Positions 7,520-16,284 of a stretch of 58,091 nt of DNA are shown piece by piece. This DNA is from Ignatzschineria sp. (GTDB lineage: Bacteria; Pseudomonadota; Gammaproteobacteria; Cardiobacteriales; Wohlfahrtiimonadaceae), in NCBI GenBank assembly GCA_030150405.1, contig JASLFU010000019.1, forward strand, positions 1 through 58,091. The letters run 5' to 3'. A model generated the notes under the pieces. The model had not been told where the DNA came from, ran no database searches, and saw only the letters and a list, made by a program, of their open reading frames with translations. Position numbers and translations under genes: made by a program. Positions within the stretch are counted from its first letter, which is position 1, and every line of letters begins with the position of its first letter.

Positions 7520-10021
7520 CTATTTACAATTCATAGAGAGTACACGTCCTCCCTTATAGAGTACCCGACAATTAGAGCCATTACGTTTGCCTGCGCACCA
7601 CTCAGGCCCCATGGTGATATTGCCAATACGGCATCCCGCAACATTACCCGCTTTATCGCGCACGATCTGTAATTTACCATTGACCGTATTCGTCGGAGGT
7701 TGGTTGAGCATTTTTTCTTGCTGCAACCCTTTTTGTAAACGGGGCATAGCACCTGTTTTTTTAGTGGTTGTGGCAGGTGCCGCACCTCGGGATTGCGCAG
7801 GAGCCCGTCTACTCTGTACCGTGGCCTTTTTATCCGCTGCTTCTTTAAGCTTCAGTAAGATCGGAGCTGTTACTTCGTCTGAAGCTGCCATCTTCTGTGT
7901 CTTTAAGAAGCTATTGAGATGTTTTTTCGAATTGGGGCCGAAGATGCCATCCGGCTTTAGCGCATAGCCTAAAGTTTGTAAATAGATTTGAGCCTGTTTA
8001 AGCGCTGCCTTTTTTAAGGCTTCTATTAACTCTAGGTCAACATTCTCCCCAGCCTTTAAGCGATTTGCCGATCTAAATTGACTAATCGCCCGTTTTGTTG
8101 CGGGACCGCTTATGCCATCGACACGGCCTGTCATCTGCCCTAAGCCTACTAAAAAGCCTTGAGCCGTTTTGATTAAGGTCTTATCTTCCTGAATCTTTAC
8201 GACCTTCTCAAGATAGTTCTTTGCTAGGGTAGAGCCCTGTTCTTGATCGATCAGAATAAGGTAGAGGGAGATATCCATCTCTTCATCAACAGGAAAACCA
8301 TGGCGATTTTTGAGAATGCTCACTGCGCGGCGAGTTTTAGGCCCAGGCTTCCCTGTAGGGCGATCCTTCATATAATCAACCCGCTGCAGATATCGCTGGA
8401 ACTTGTTGATATTTTCTACTCGTAAGGTTTCGAGTGTTTTATTATCGAGTTTACCTGTGACAGGCAATTTAAATGCTTTCTGAAAGGCCTCCGTTGCTCG
8501 TGTCATAGCAGGGCCGGTTAAACCATCGATAGTGGTTGTATAGAAGCCAAGATAGGCGAGTTTTAGCTGTAAAAGAGCATTTTCATCGGTAGCTTTGGCA
8601 TGGCTAAGATCAAAGCCTGTTATACGAGCTTGGAGTTTATCTGTACCGCTCTCATTCTCTTTAAGTTCTTGATTTTCAGCTTCAGAGATCGGCTCAATCT
8701 CTTCCTCTACCGTTACACTCTCTTCTTCGCTCTCTTGGGGCTCTGTTTCCGTGATGGGAACAGCGGTAGATTCACTATTAAACATCGCTAAAAGAAGGGA
8801 AGGGGTGACCCGTCCAAATTGCTCAATATTGAGAGAGGCTTCAAACTCCTTAATAGCGGCGATGGTTCCACTTCCGGCAATACCGTCGATCTCCCCATTA
8901 TAAAATTCAAGTTCTGTTAATTTGTGCTGTACAAAACGATACATCATCTGATGGAGAGGCGTTTGCCAGCGGGGTAAAAGTTTCCCGGTGCGAGGCAGGC
9001 CGATCATCTCTTCAAAATCGGCAATGGCTTCCCGTGTTGTTGGGCCGCTTCGACCATCAATAGGATCGTTATAAAATCCAAGAAGATGGAGCGATACTTG
9101 TATAAAGAAGATATCTGCTCGATGAGCTTTAATCACCAGTTCATCGATTGCTGCTCGATCTAAAGCAAAGATCTGTTTAGGTTCTACCATCTCTTGGGCT
9201 GCTTTGATGCGGGCTTTTCGCTCCGCTTCTGCAGCGGCCTTTTGGCGTGCTTTTTCTGCCTTTTCCGCCTCAATCTGAGCTAATCTTCGCGCCTCTTCTT
9301 GCGCTTTTTGAATCGCTTTGAGGGATTCTTGCACTGTGGGGAGCGCAAGATAGGTAGCGGTTATGGCTTCGTCGTTCTCTATAGATTCCGATTTTTCTGT
9401 TGGAGATTGCGCTGTTTCTTTATTCTCTACTTGAGGGCTCTTTTTAGGGGTGCCCGTCGGTAACGCTCGAGGCGCTTTTGGGGGGAGAAAGGCAGGGTTA
9501 AAGAGACGAAAAAGCACCTCGGGGGCAAGTGTCCCGCTCTCCGTAAGATTATTCTCTTTCTCAAAACGCTTAATGGCTTCTTGGGTTTCAAGATCATTAA
9601 TGCCATCAATCTCGCCATCATAGAGATTAAGCGCATAGAGCTGCTCTTGCACCCGTTTACGCACATAGCTCTCTAGGGGCGCTTCCCATTTTACATCGGG
9701 GATTCCGGTAGGAGACTGCCCGAGGGATTCCTCATAACTCCGAATAGCGGCCCGGGTATCGGCTCCATTTAGGCCATCAATCTCGTAAGGGAAGAAATCA
9801 GCCACCTTTAGCCAAGATTGAAGGGTTAGAGTTTTAGGTGAGCGAGGATTGTCGGTGAGTTCTCCAATCCTTTCCCCGCTAAGATCAAAGTAGTGATAGA
9901 GTTGGGGGGTATTTGTAGTGGCGGCCTTTGGGGGTTCCATCTCTTCTGGCGCTGCTAGAAGATAAGCAGGCGCCGAGATTAGAAGAGAGGAGAGCGCCCA
10001 TGCTAAGAGCTGCTTACGCAT
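7520..10021 (-). CDS. Secreted multi-repeat peptidoglycan-binding protein
   Basis: This 833-residue protein has an N-terminal signal peptide (LLAWALSSLLISAPAYLLA, cleavage after about residue 24). It then has about eight PG_binding_1-like repeats with the core D-G-x-x-G-x-x-T-x-x-A-I-x-x-F, at about residues 70-103, 125-160, 305-342, 365-400, 482-518, 535-570, 605-642 and 660-695. Between repeats 2 and 3 lies an Ala/Glu/Lys-rich predicted coiled coil (about 230-278), and between repeats 4 and 5 an acidic linker (about 415-455). The C-terminal 55 residues contain four Cys and may form a disulfide-stabilised domain. No hydrolase or transpeptidase domain is visible. It probably acts as a periplasmic cell-wall anchor or scaffold. 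Its ATG shares one base with the mnmG stop (TAATG), so translation is probably coupled. Confidence 0.8.
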   Translation of the reverse strand: MRKQLLAWALSSLLISAPAYLLAAPEEMEPPKAATTNTPQLYHYFDLSGERIGELTDNPRSPKTLTLQSWLKVADFFPYEIDGLNGADTRAAIRSYEESLGQSPTGIPDVKWEAPLESYVRKRVQEQLYALNLYDGEIDGINDLETQEAIKRFEKENNLTESGTLAPEVLFRLFNPAFLPPKAPRALPTGTPKKSPQVENKETAQSPTEKSESIENDEAITATYLALPTVQESLKAIQKAQEEARRLAQIEAEKAEKARQKAAAEAERKARIKAAQEMVEPKQIFALDRAAIDELVIKAHRADIFFIQVSLHLLGFYNDPIDGRSGPTTREAIADFEEMIGLPRTGKLLPRWQTPLHQMMYRFVQHKLTELEFYNGEIDGIAGSGTIAAIKEFEASLNIEQFGRVTPSLLLAMFNSESTAVPITETEPQESEEESVTVEEEIEPISEAENQELKENESGTDKLQARITGFDLSHAKATDENALLQLKLAYLGFYTTTIDGLTGPAMTRATEAFQKAFKLPVTGKLDNKTLETLRVENINKFQRYLQRVDYMKDRPTGKPGPKTRRAVSILKNRHGFPVDEEMDISLYLILIDQEQGSTLAKNYLEKVVKIQEDKTLIKTAQGFLVGLGQMTGRVDGISGPATKRAISQFRSANRLKAGENVDLELIEALKKAALKQAQIYLQTLGYALKPDGIFGPNSKKHLNSFLKTQKMAASDEVTAPILLKLKEAADKKATVQSRRAPAQSRGAAPATTTKKTGAMPRLQKGLQQEKMLNQPPTNTVNGKLQIVRDKAGNVAGCRIGNITMGPEWCAGKRNGSNCRVLYKGGRVLSMNCK

Positions 10022-11934
10022 TATTCATTCTCCTTTGTTGTTGTGGGGAGCTGTCCTTTTCTAAGATGGACTAAAATTAGGGAGATTGCTGCAGGAGTCA
10101 CTCCTTGAACGCGGGAAGCTTGCCCGAGAGTATCGGGTTGCGCTAAGGCTAGACGCTCTCGAATCTCCCGAGAGAGGCCTTCAATTGCGTGATAATCGGT
10201 ATTTTTGGGGAGAGGCGCGTTTTCAAACTTCTGATTGCGCTTGATCTCATCGAGCCCCCGATTAATATAGCCCTCATATTTAGTCTGAATCTCTACTTTT
10301 TGGAGTACTTCATCGCTATATTGTTGAAGCTCTGTAGCCTCCTCATCTTCAAGCTTTAATAGATGTTCGAGCGTCACTTCAGGGCGTTTAAGTAGAGTGA
10401 GCGCCCGAATATTCTGTTTAAGAGTGATCCCGCTCTCTTCCTGCACTCTTTTACCCGCCGGCGTATCGAGGCGAATCATCCAATCTTTAAATTTTTGCTC
10501 TGCTTGAACAATAGCTTCCTGCTTTTCGAGGAATTTCTGCCAGCGATAATCATCCACAAGACCAAGCTCGCGACCAATGGGGGTTAGCCGTTCATCTGCA
10601 TTATCTTCCCGCAAAATGAGGCGATGCTCTGCGCGGGAGGTAAACATGCGGTAGGGCTCTTTAACGCCCAAGGTGATGAGATCATCGATCATCACGCCGG
10701 TATAGGCTTCATGGCGTAAAGGATACCACTCATCTTGCTCTAAGTAGCGGCGAGCCGCATTGAGCCCCGCAAGTAGACCTTGCGCTCCAGCTTCTTCATA
10801 TCCTGTTGTGCCATTGATTTGCCCCGCAAAATAGAGGTTGTTGATCGCTTTAGTCTCGAGTGTAAATTTAAGTTCCCGAGGGTCATAAAAATCATATTCA
10901 ATCGCATAGCCTGGGCGGGTGATATGAGCATTTTCAAGTCCAGCAATCGAGCGCACAAGCTCAATCTGTACGTCAAAAGGAAGGCTTGTAGAGATTCCGT
11001 TAGGGTAATACTCATGGGTATCGAGCCCCTCTGGCTCTAAAAAGACATGGTGCTGCTCTTTATCGGCAAAACGCATGATTTTATCTTCCACAGCGGGGCA
11101 GTAGCGAGGTCCAAGCCCTTCGATTTCACCTTGGTCAGAGTACATCGGAGAGCGATCGAGGCCACCACGAATAATCTCGTGGGTGCGGGGATTGGTATAA
11201 GTTGTCCAGCAGGAGACCTGTTGTGGGTGCTGCTTATCTGAGCCTAAGTACGAAAACACCGGTCTTGGATCATCGCCAGGTTGCTCTTCCATGCCGGAGA
11301 AATCGATGCTTTTTCCATCGATTCTGGGAGGCGTTCCTGTTTTAAGGCGGCCTTTAGCTAAATTGAGTTCTGCCAGCTTATGGGCGAGAGTTGTGGAAGC
11401 TGTATCGCCCATACGGCCCCCGCTATAGTTTTCAAGCCCGATATGAATTAACCCAGAAAGAAAGGTCCCTGCCGTGAGGATCACCGTTTCCCCGTGAAAG
11501 CGGACACCTGTTTGAGTGACAACGCCACAAACGGTATCCCCTTTAATGATGAGATCATTTGCTGCTTGCTGAAACAGATAGAGGTTGGGCTGATTCTCTA
11601 AAATTCGGCGAATAGCCGTTTTATAGAGGGTGCGATCAGCCTGCGCTCGTGTTGAGCGAACAGCGGGGCCCTTTGAGGCGTTTAGCGTGCGAAATTGGAT
11701 TCCCGATAGATCGGTTGCATGAGCCATCGCTCCCCCAAGAGCGTCGATCTCCTTTACAATCTGTCCTTTGCCAATACCGCCAATGGCGGGGTTACAACTT
11801 AGTTGCCCGAGCGTTTCAATATTGTGTGTAAGGAGCAGGGTAGGGACGCCTAATCTCGCTGAAGCTAGTGCTGCTTCCGTTCCTGCGTGTCCGCCCCCGA
11901 TGACAATAACACCAAAATGTTGTGGATAATCCAT
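10021..11934 (-). CDS. mnmG: tRNA uridine-5-carboxymethylaminomethyl(34) synthesis enzyme MnmG
   Basis: The 637-residue flavoprotein works with MnmE to build cmnm5U or nm5U at the wobble base of tRNAs reading split codon boxes. It has the FAD dinucleotide motif VIGGGHAGTEAALASARLG at residues 12-30, the GidA signatures LSCNPAIGGIGKG and PRYCPAVEDKIMRF, and the C-terminal helical MnmE/tRNA-contact region with EYDFYDPRELKFTLETK upstream of it. Length matches the family (about 630). Unlike many genomes, rsmG and parA are not next to it; the downstream partner is the peptidoglycan-binding gene, which overlaps by one base. Confidence 0.96.
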   Translation of the reverse strand: MDYPQHFGVIVIGGGHAGTEAALASARLGVPTLLLTHNIETLGQLSCNPAIGGIGKGQIVKEIDALGGAMAHATDLSGIQFRTLNASKGPAVRSTRAQADRTLYKTAIRRILENQPNLYLFQQAANDLIIKGDTVCGVVTQTGVRFHGETVILTAGTFLSGLIHIGLENYSGGRMGDTASTTLAHKLAELNLAKGRLKTGTPPRIDGKSIDFSGMEEQPGDDPRPVFSYLGSDKQHPQQVSCWTTYTNPRTHEIIRGGLDRSPMYSDQGEIEGLGPRYCPAVEDKIMRFADKEQHHVFLEPEGLDTHEYYPNGISTSLPFDVQIELVRSIAGLENAHITRPGYAIEYDFYDPRELKFTLETKAINNLYFAGQINGTTGYEEAGAQGLLAGLNAARRYLEQDEWYPLRHEAYTGVMIDDLITLGVKEPYRMFTSRAEHRLILREDNADERLTPIGRELGLVDDYRWQKFLEKQEAIVQAEQKFKDWMIRLDTPAGKRVQEESGITLKQNIRALTLLKRPEVTLEHLLKLEDEEATELQQYSDEVLQKVEIQTKYEGYINRGLDEIKRNQKFENAPLPKNTDYHAIEGLSREIRERLALAQPDTLGQASRVQGVTPAAISLILVHLRKGQLPTTTKENE

Positions 11935-12014
11935 GATCTCTAAACTCTTAAAATGTCTTTAAACTGTGCGTAATAAGCCACGGCTCTTTAAATGGTAGAT
12001 GAGCGATTAATTAT

Positions 12015-12048
12015 ATATAAAAAAGGGATCGAACTAAATTCGATCCCT
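12015..12048 (-). terminator. Rho-independent terminator of the IalB-like gene
   Basis: On the minus strand a perfect AGGGATCGAA/TTCGATCCCT stem with a 5-base loop is followed by six T residues. It lies about 45 bases after the stop of the minus-strand IalB-like gene. Confidence 0.92.
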
Positions 12049-12093
12049 CCAGTTTTTTGTAAAATTGGTAAATTTTCTAAAATCTCTGCTCGC

Positions 12094-12672
12094 TTATTTA
12101 GATTGTTTTTCTAAATCTTCGATCGCTGCTGTAAAGCCTTTCATTGAAACATCGAGCTGAACATTATTTACCGCTGAACCAAAGAGGTCATGAGTATAGC
12201 TTACGTTGAGCTTGTTTGAGCCTTTAAGTGTGCTTAATACCTCTTTATCTTGGATCGGAAGGCCTGTAATACAGCCATCAGGTAAGCAGCGCTCAAAGCT
12301 GAGTCCTGTAACCTTTGTGCCCTCGATAGTTAATTGTTTACCATCGATTGTAAGCTCAAGACCTGGGATTAAAAGTGTGCCAGGAAGTGCGCTGAAGATC
12401 ATTGTTGGGTTATTTTCAATAAAGATGACCGATGCGCGAAGGGCTTTGATGTTCTGTTTTTGGCTCTTGTCGTTAGGGTTGGTGATCTCAACCTCAGACG
12501 TTGTGGACATTAAGCAGTTTTTTACGCTGCCAGAAGGGGTTTGGTCTTGTAAACACTCTACCTTCCAGTCGCCATGCTGTTGAAGATAGACCACTTCTGG
12601 TTGGTTTTGTGCGAAAGCAGAAGTTGCAATCGCAAGCGATGCGCCTAAACCAATTAACATTTTTCTTAACAT
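12094..12672 (-). CDS. Invasion-associated locus B (IalB) family secreted protein
   Basis: The 192-residue product starts with a clear Sec signal peptide (residues 1-21, ending ATSAFA). The mature part fits the IalB family, with GDWKVECLQD near the start, paired Cys residues, a central segment LPGTLLIPGLELTIDG, and the FERCLPDGCITGLP cysteine loop. Family members are periplasmic or outer-membrane proteins of unclear biochemical role; the name comes from Bartonella erythrocyte invasion and should not be taken as proof of virulence here. It is transcribed alone, toward the mnmG unit, and ends at its own terminator. Confidence 0.8.
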   Translation of the reverse strand: MLRKMLIGLGASLAIATSAFAQNQPEVVYLQQHGDWKVECLQDQTPSGSVKNCLMSTTSEVEITNPNDKSQKQNIKALRASVIFIENNPTMIFSALPGTLLIPGLELTIDGKQLTIEGTKVTGLSFERCLPDGCITGLPIQDKEVLSTLKGSNKLNVSYTHDLFGSAVNNVQLDVSMKGFTAAIEDLEKQSK

Positions 12673-12843
12673 AATAGGGGTTTACTCCATAATTTAGATA
12701 AAATCTCGATAAGTGTAATAATTGTCCTCAAGAATTTCAAGAACATCATAACGCATTTATTATATACTAGAGCCTCTATCCTTCATAGAGGGTTTTCCTT
12801 CTTAAGGCCGATAATTCAGCGAGAGAGAAGCAGACAGAAAATT

Positions 12844-13476
12844 ATGGATAAAACACGCTCTGATTTTGGGACCTTATATGTTATCTCTGCGCCATCTGGC
12901 GGGGGAAAAACCACCTTGGTTAATAAGCTTTTAGAGCAGAGTCCCTACGTGACCCGTGCGGTAACGCATACAACGCGCGCGCCCAGAGAGGGGGAGATTA
13001 ATGGTGAGCATTACCATTTTGTCTCTGTTGAGGAGTTTAAAGCTCTTCTAGCGGAAGATGGTTTTTTAGAGCATGCGGAAGTCTTTGGTAATTGGTACGG
13101 CACCTCAAAAGCAGAGATCGCTAAACAGACAGCAGCGGGAAAAGATGTGGTATTAGTGATCGACTGGCAAGGTGCAGAGCAGGTTAAGGCCCTTATGCCG
13201 GAGGCGGTGTTGATCTTTATTCTTCCCCCTTCTATTGAAGCGCTTCGGGCTCGTCTAAATCATCGTAATTTAGATGCAGAAGAGGTGGTAGATAAACGAA
13301 TGGAAGATGCGATGAATCAGATTAAACATTATAAAAAGTTTGATTATCTCATTGTAAATGATGATTTTGACCTCGCATTTTTAGAGCTACGGAGTATTTT
13401 CCATAGCAATCGCTTACGCTATAAGTATCAGTCGGTTGCGCTTAAAGAGCTCTTGGACAAACTCTTGCCTCATTAA
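12844..13476 (+). CDS. gmk: Guanylate kinase
   Basis: The 210-residue enzyme phosphorylates GMP to GDP with ATP. The P-loop SAPSGGGKTTLVNKLL lies at about residues 16-31, and the GMP-binding region TTRAPREGEINGEHYHFV, VLVIDWQGAEQVK and the lid segment with RLNHRNLDAEE are all present. Length is normal. It heads the usual gmk-rpoZ-spoT gene order. The ATG at 12844 is accepted because conserved sequence begins soon after it, although the ribosome site is weak. Confidence 0.96.
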   Translation: MDKTRSDFGTLYVISAPSGGGKTTLVNKLLEQSPYVTRAVTHTTRAPREGEINGEHYHFVSVEEFKALLAEDGFLEHAEVFGNWYGTSKAEIAKQTAAGKDVVLVIDWQGAEQVKALMPEAVLIFILPPSIEALRARLNHRNLDAEEVVDKRMEDAMNQIKHYKKFDYLIVNDDFDLAFLELRSIFHSNRLRYKYQSVALKELLDKLLPH

Positions 13477-13490
13477 GGCAGAAGAAAAGA

Positions 13491-13549
13491 GCGGTAAAGC
13501 GCGAAAAAATGTAAAGTATATCTTTACAAAAGGCTTGAGTTTTTACCGC
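13491..13549. repeat. Nested inverted repeat between gmk and rpoZ
   Basis: An outer perfect 8-bp repeat (GCGGTAAA at 13491-13498 with TTTACCGC at 13542-13549) encloses an inner perfect 7-bp repeat (TGTAAAG at 13510-13516 with CTTTACA at 13522-13528). There is no following T-run on either side, so it is not a standard terminator. It may be an RNA processing structure or operator. Confidence 0.55.
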
Positions 13550-13700
13550 AGACGCGTTACCAATCTAAGTTATAAAATTAAATTCATAGAGCAAATTAGA
13601 GGGCTGTTTTAGAGCAGTGATAAGCCTGATAAGAGGGGCAATCTATTTTGCAAAGATTGATCGATCAATATTTTAAGTATTTATCAGTTAGGAGAAGACA

Positions 13701-13931
13701 ATGGCACGAGTGACCGTTGAAGATTGTTTAGAGAAAGTTGATAACCGCTTTCAGTTAGTAACCATTGCTGCAAAGCGTGCGCGCCAGATTGAAAATGGTG
13801 ATGAGATGCGAGTAGAGCCCACAAGCCGCGCATCTAAATCAACCGTAATTGCACTTCGAGAGATTGCAGCGGGTGCGATTACACCAGAAGAGATTAAAGC
13901 GAAAGAGACGGAAGTTGTCTCCTCATTTTAA
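13701..13931 (+). CDS. rpoZ: RNA polymerase subunit omega
   Basis: The 76-residue protein is the omega subunit, which helps fold and stabilise beta prime in RNA polymerase. It has the family start MARVTVEDCLEKVDNRFQLV and the AAKRARQIENGD helix. It is shorter than the E. coli protein (91), mainly in the variable C-terminal tail. A GGAGAAG site precedes the ATG. A hairpin with T-run follows it before spoT. Confidence 0.95.
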   Translation: MARVTVEDCLEKVDNRFQLVTIAAKRARQIENGDEMRVEPTSRASKSTVIALREIAAGAITPEEIKAKETEVVSSF

Positions 13932-13942
13932 GAGATAAACTT

Positions 13943-13984
13943 AAGCTATAAAGAGGCAGAAGGACTGAATCTTTATAGCTTTTT
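13943..13984 (+). terminator. Terminator or attenuator between rpoZ and spoT
   Basis: A perfect 11-bp stem (AAGCTATAAAG at 13943-13953 with CTTTATAGCTT at 13971-13981) with a 17-base loop runs into a T-tract. Because spoT follows only 40 bases later on the same strand, it may let part of the transcription through. Confidence 0.75.
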
Positions 13985-14023
13985 AGTTTTTGCGGTAAGG
14001 TTTTAACGTCCAAGGAGAGTAAG

Positions 14024-16201
14024 GTGAAGCAGAGCGAATTGCCAGAAAATCTACTTCCGTGGCGCAAAGAATTTGAGATTAAGACGGATCGTCTATTACG
14101 AATTGTAGGGCGCTATTTAACGGAGGAGGAGCTTGCGGAAGTTAAAAGAGCTTGCGTATATGGTGCCTTTGCCCATGAAGAGCAGTTTCGCTCTTCTGGT
14201 GAGCCTTATATCTTCCACCCGATTGCCGTTGCGCTTATTTTAAGTGAAGTTCAGATCGATAAAGATTCTCTTGTCGGTGCAATTTTGCATGATGTGATTG
14301 AAGATACTGAGATCACCTATGAAGAGATCGAGAATGAATTTGGCACTGAAGTTGCGCAGATTGTCGATGGCGTTACCAAACTTACGCAGATAAAGTTTCG
14401 CTCAAAAGAAGAGGCTAAGGCGGAAAACTTTCGCAAGATGGTTTTAGCGATGACAAAAGACCTTCGGGTCATCATGGTTAAGTTGGCCGATAGACTTCAC
14501 AATATGCGAACACTCGGCGCGTTACCAGCGTATAAAAAGCGTCGTATTGCTAATGAGACGCTCGATATCTATGCCCCTATTGCAGCTCGTTTGGGGATGT
14601 ACGCGCTACAGGTGCATTTGGAAAACTTATGTTTTGAGAATATCTATCCGCTTCGCTACGCAACGCTCTCTAAAGCGATTGAAGAGAAGTATGCCCGGGA
14701 GAGTGAGAATCTTAACCGCATTAAAAATGCGATTGATGAGCGACTTGTGCGAAGCAATATCTTATCCCGCATCTCCACTCGGCGTAAGCATCTTTGGAGT
14801 ATCTACAATAAGTTAAAAATTAAGGGCAAGATCGAACTTGTTTACGATATTTTTGCCATTCGCATTATTGTTCCCACTGTAGATGAATGTTATCGCGCAT
14901 TGGGCATGGTGCATCAGCTCTATAAGCCGATTATGGGGGGCTTTAAAGATTATATCGCTATTCCTAAGGGGAATGGTTATCAGAGTCTTCATACTATTGT
15001 ATTTGGCAGTAACGGGCTTCCTGTAGAGGTGCAGATTCGTACACGAGATATGCATGTTATTGCAGAGGCAGGAGCTGCCGCCCATTGGCGCTATAAAGAT
15101 GCTTATGAAGGGCAAGAGCATACACAGATGCGCACAAATCAATGGCTCGATACTGTCACTGAGCTGCAAGATAGCGGGCTCTCTTCTCAGGAGTTTATGG
15201 AGACAATGAAGGCCGATCTCTTCCCGAAGGAGATCTATCTCTTTACTCCAAAGGGAAAGATTATCGAGCTGCCCCGGGGTTCAACCGGTATCGACTTTGC
15301 TTATGCGGTGCACACAGAGGTGGGCAACACTTGTCATCGCGTATTTGTAGATGGTGTAGAAGTTGAGCTCTCTCAGCCCTTGCGAAATGGGCAGACGATC
15401 CGTATTGAGACAAAAAAAGGGAGTGCGCCGAGCTCACAGTGGCTTAACTATGTGGTGAGTGCACGGGCAAGAACCGCGATTTTAGCCTATCTTTCCCGCT
15501 TAACTGATGAAGAGGCCTATACCGCAGGAAGAGAGCTTTTAAATGAGGCGTTAGATCGTAAAGGGTTACTCTTTAAGAATCTTACCGAAGAGGAGGAGCG
15601 GGCGATGCTTGAGGAGCTTGAGCTTGGTTCTAAAGAGCAGCTTTTCATAGCAGTGGGGCGGGGTAAATATCCCACTCAATATGTGATTAATCGTTTCCTC
15701 GTTAAGCAGAAATATCCCCATCTTCCCCAACCAGAATTGGTGCATGAGGAAGGTTCTGAAGTCTCAAGCGATGTGATAATTGGTGCACAAGGGATGAAGA
15801 CCTCTCTTGGTCGATGCTGTTATCCTCTGCCGGGAGAGCCCATTATTGGTTACTTGAGTCAGCGGCATGGCATGGTCATCCATTTAGTTGATTGCGCCAA
15901 TGTGGAGAATTATAAAAAGCAACCCGAACGCTGGATTCCTCTGGCGTGGAGTAAAAAAGCGCGCGGAGAGTTCCCTGTACAGCTCTTTTTAATTGCAAAA
16001 AATCGCCGTGGGGCTATCGCTTCAGTTAGTGCAAAAGTGACTGAGCTGAATCTCGATTTTGAGGAGCTCACCTCCGAGCCGATTAATGAAGATCTTGTGC
16101 GGATTATCTTCGTCACTCGAGTGCAAGATCGTAAGCATCTTGCAGATATTATGCGGGAACTTCGCCTCTTAAAAGCAGTTGAACGAGTTTCGCGGCGGTA
16201 G
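14024..16201 (+). CDS. spoT: Bifunctional (p)ppGpp synthetase/hydrolase
   Basis: The 725-residue protein is a long RelA/SpoT homologue that makes and degrades the stringent-response alarmone. The N-terminal HD hydrolase domain is intact (YIFHPIAVALIL, then ILHDVIEDTEITY and DRLHNMRTLGA). The synthetase domain includes GGFKDYIAIPKGNGYQSLHT. A TGS domain follows (about 395-455, IYLFTPKGKIIELPRG), then the C-terminal regulatory part with a conserved-cysteine stretch (LGRCCYPLPGEPIIG) and an ACT domain at the end. Both activities should therefore be present. Translation starts at GTG, chosen because AAGGAGAG lies just upstream. The gmk-rpoZ-spoT order supports the call. Confidence 0.95.
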   Translation: MKQSELPENLLPWRKEFEIKTDRLLRIVGRYLTEEELAEVKRACVYGAFAHEEQFRSSGEPYIFHPIAVALILSEVQIDKDSLVGAILHDVIEDTEITYEEIENEFGTEVAQIVDGVTKLTQIKFRSKEEAKAENFRKMVLAMTKDLRVIMVKLADRLHNMRTLGALPAYKKRRIANETLDIYAPIAARLGMYALQVHLENLCFENIYPLRYATLSKAIEEKYARESENLNRIKNAIDERLVRSNILSRISTRRKHLWSIYNKLKIKGKIELVYDIFAIRIIVPTVDECYRALGMVHQLYKPIMGGFKDYIAIPKGNGYQSLHTIVFGSNGLPVEVQIRTRDMHVIAEAGAAAHWRYKDAYEGQEHTQMRTNQWLDTVTELQDSGLSSQEFMETMKADLFPKEIYLFTPKGKIIELPRGSTGIDFAYAVHTEVGNTCHRVFVDGVEVELSQPLRNGQTIRIETKKGSAPSSQWLNYVVSARARTAILAYLSRLTDEEAYTAGRELLNEALDRKGLLFKNLTEEEERAMLEELELGSKEQLFIAVGRGKYPTQYVINRFLVKQKYPHLPQPELVHEEGSEVSSDVIIGAQGMKTSLGRCCYPLPGEPIIGYLSQRHGMVIHLVDCANVENYKKQPERWIPLAWSKKARGEFPVQLFLIAKNRRGAIASVSAKVTELNLDFEELTSEPINEDLVRIIFVTRVQDRKHLADIMRELRLLKAVERVSRR

Positions 16202-16241
16202 CGAAGTGTTTCACGCCCATTGATTTAAATATTTAGTATAG

Positions 16242-16268
16242 AGAAGAGGCATAGCACCTCTTCTTTTT
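16242..16268 (+). terminator. Rho-independent terminator after spoT
   Basis: An 8-bp perfect stem AGAAGAGG/CCTCTTCT with a 7-base loop is followed by a T-run. It lies 40 bases after the spoT stop and 16 bases before the next start. Confidence 0.88.
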
Positions 16269-16284
16269 GTAGGTAAAAAAAGAG

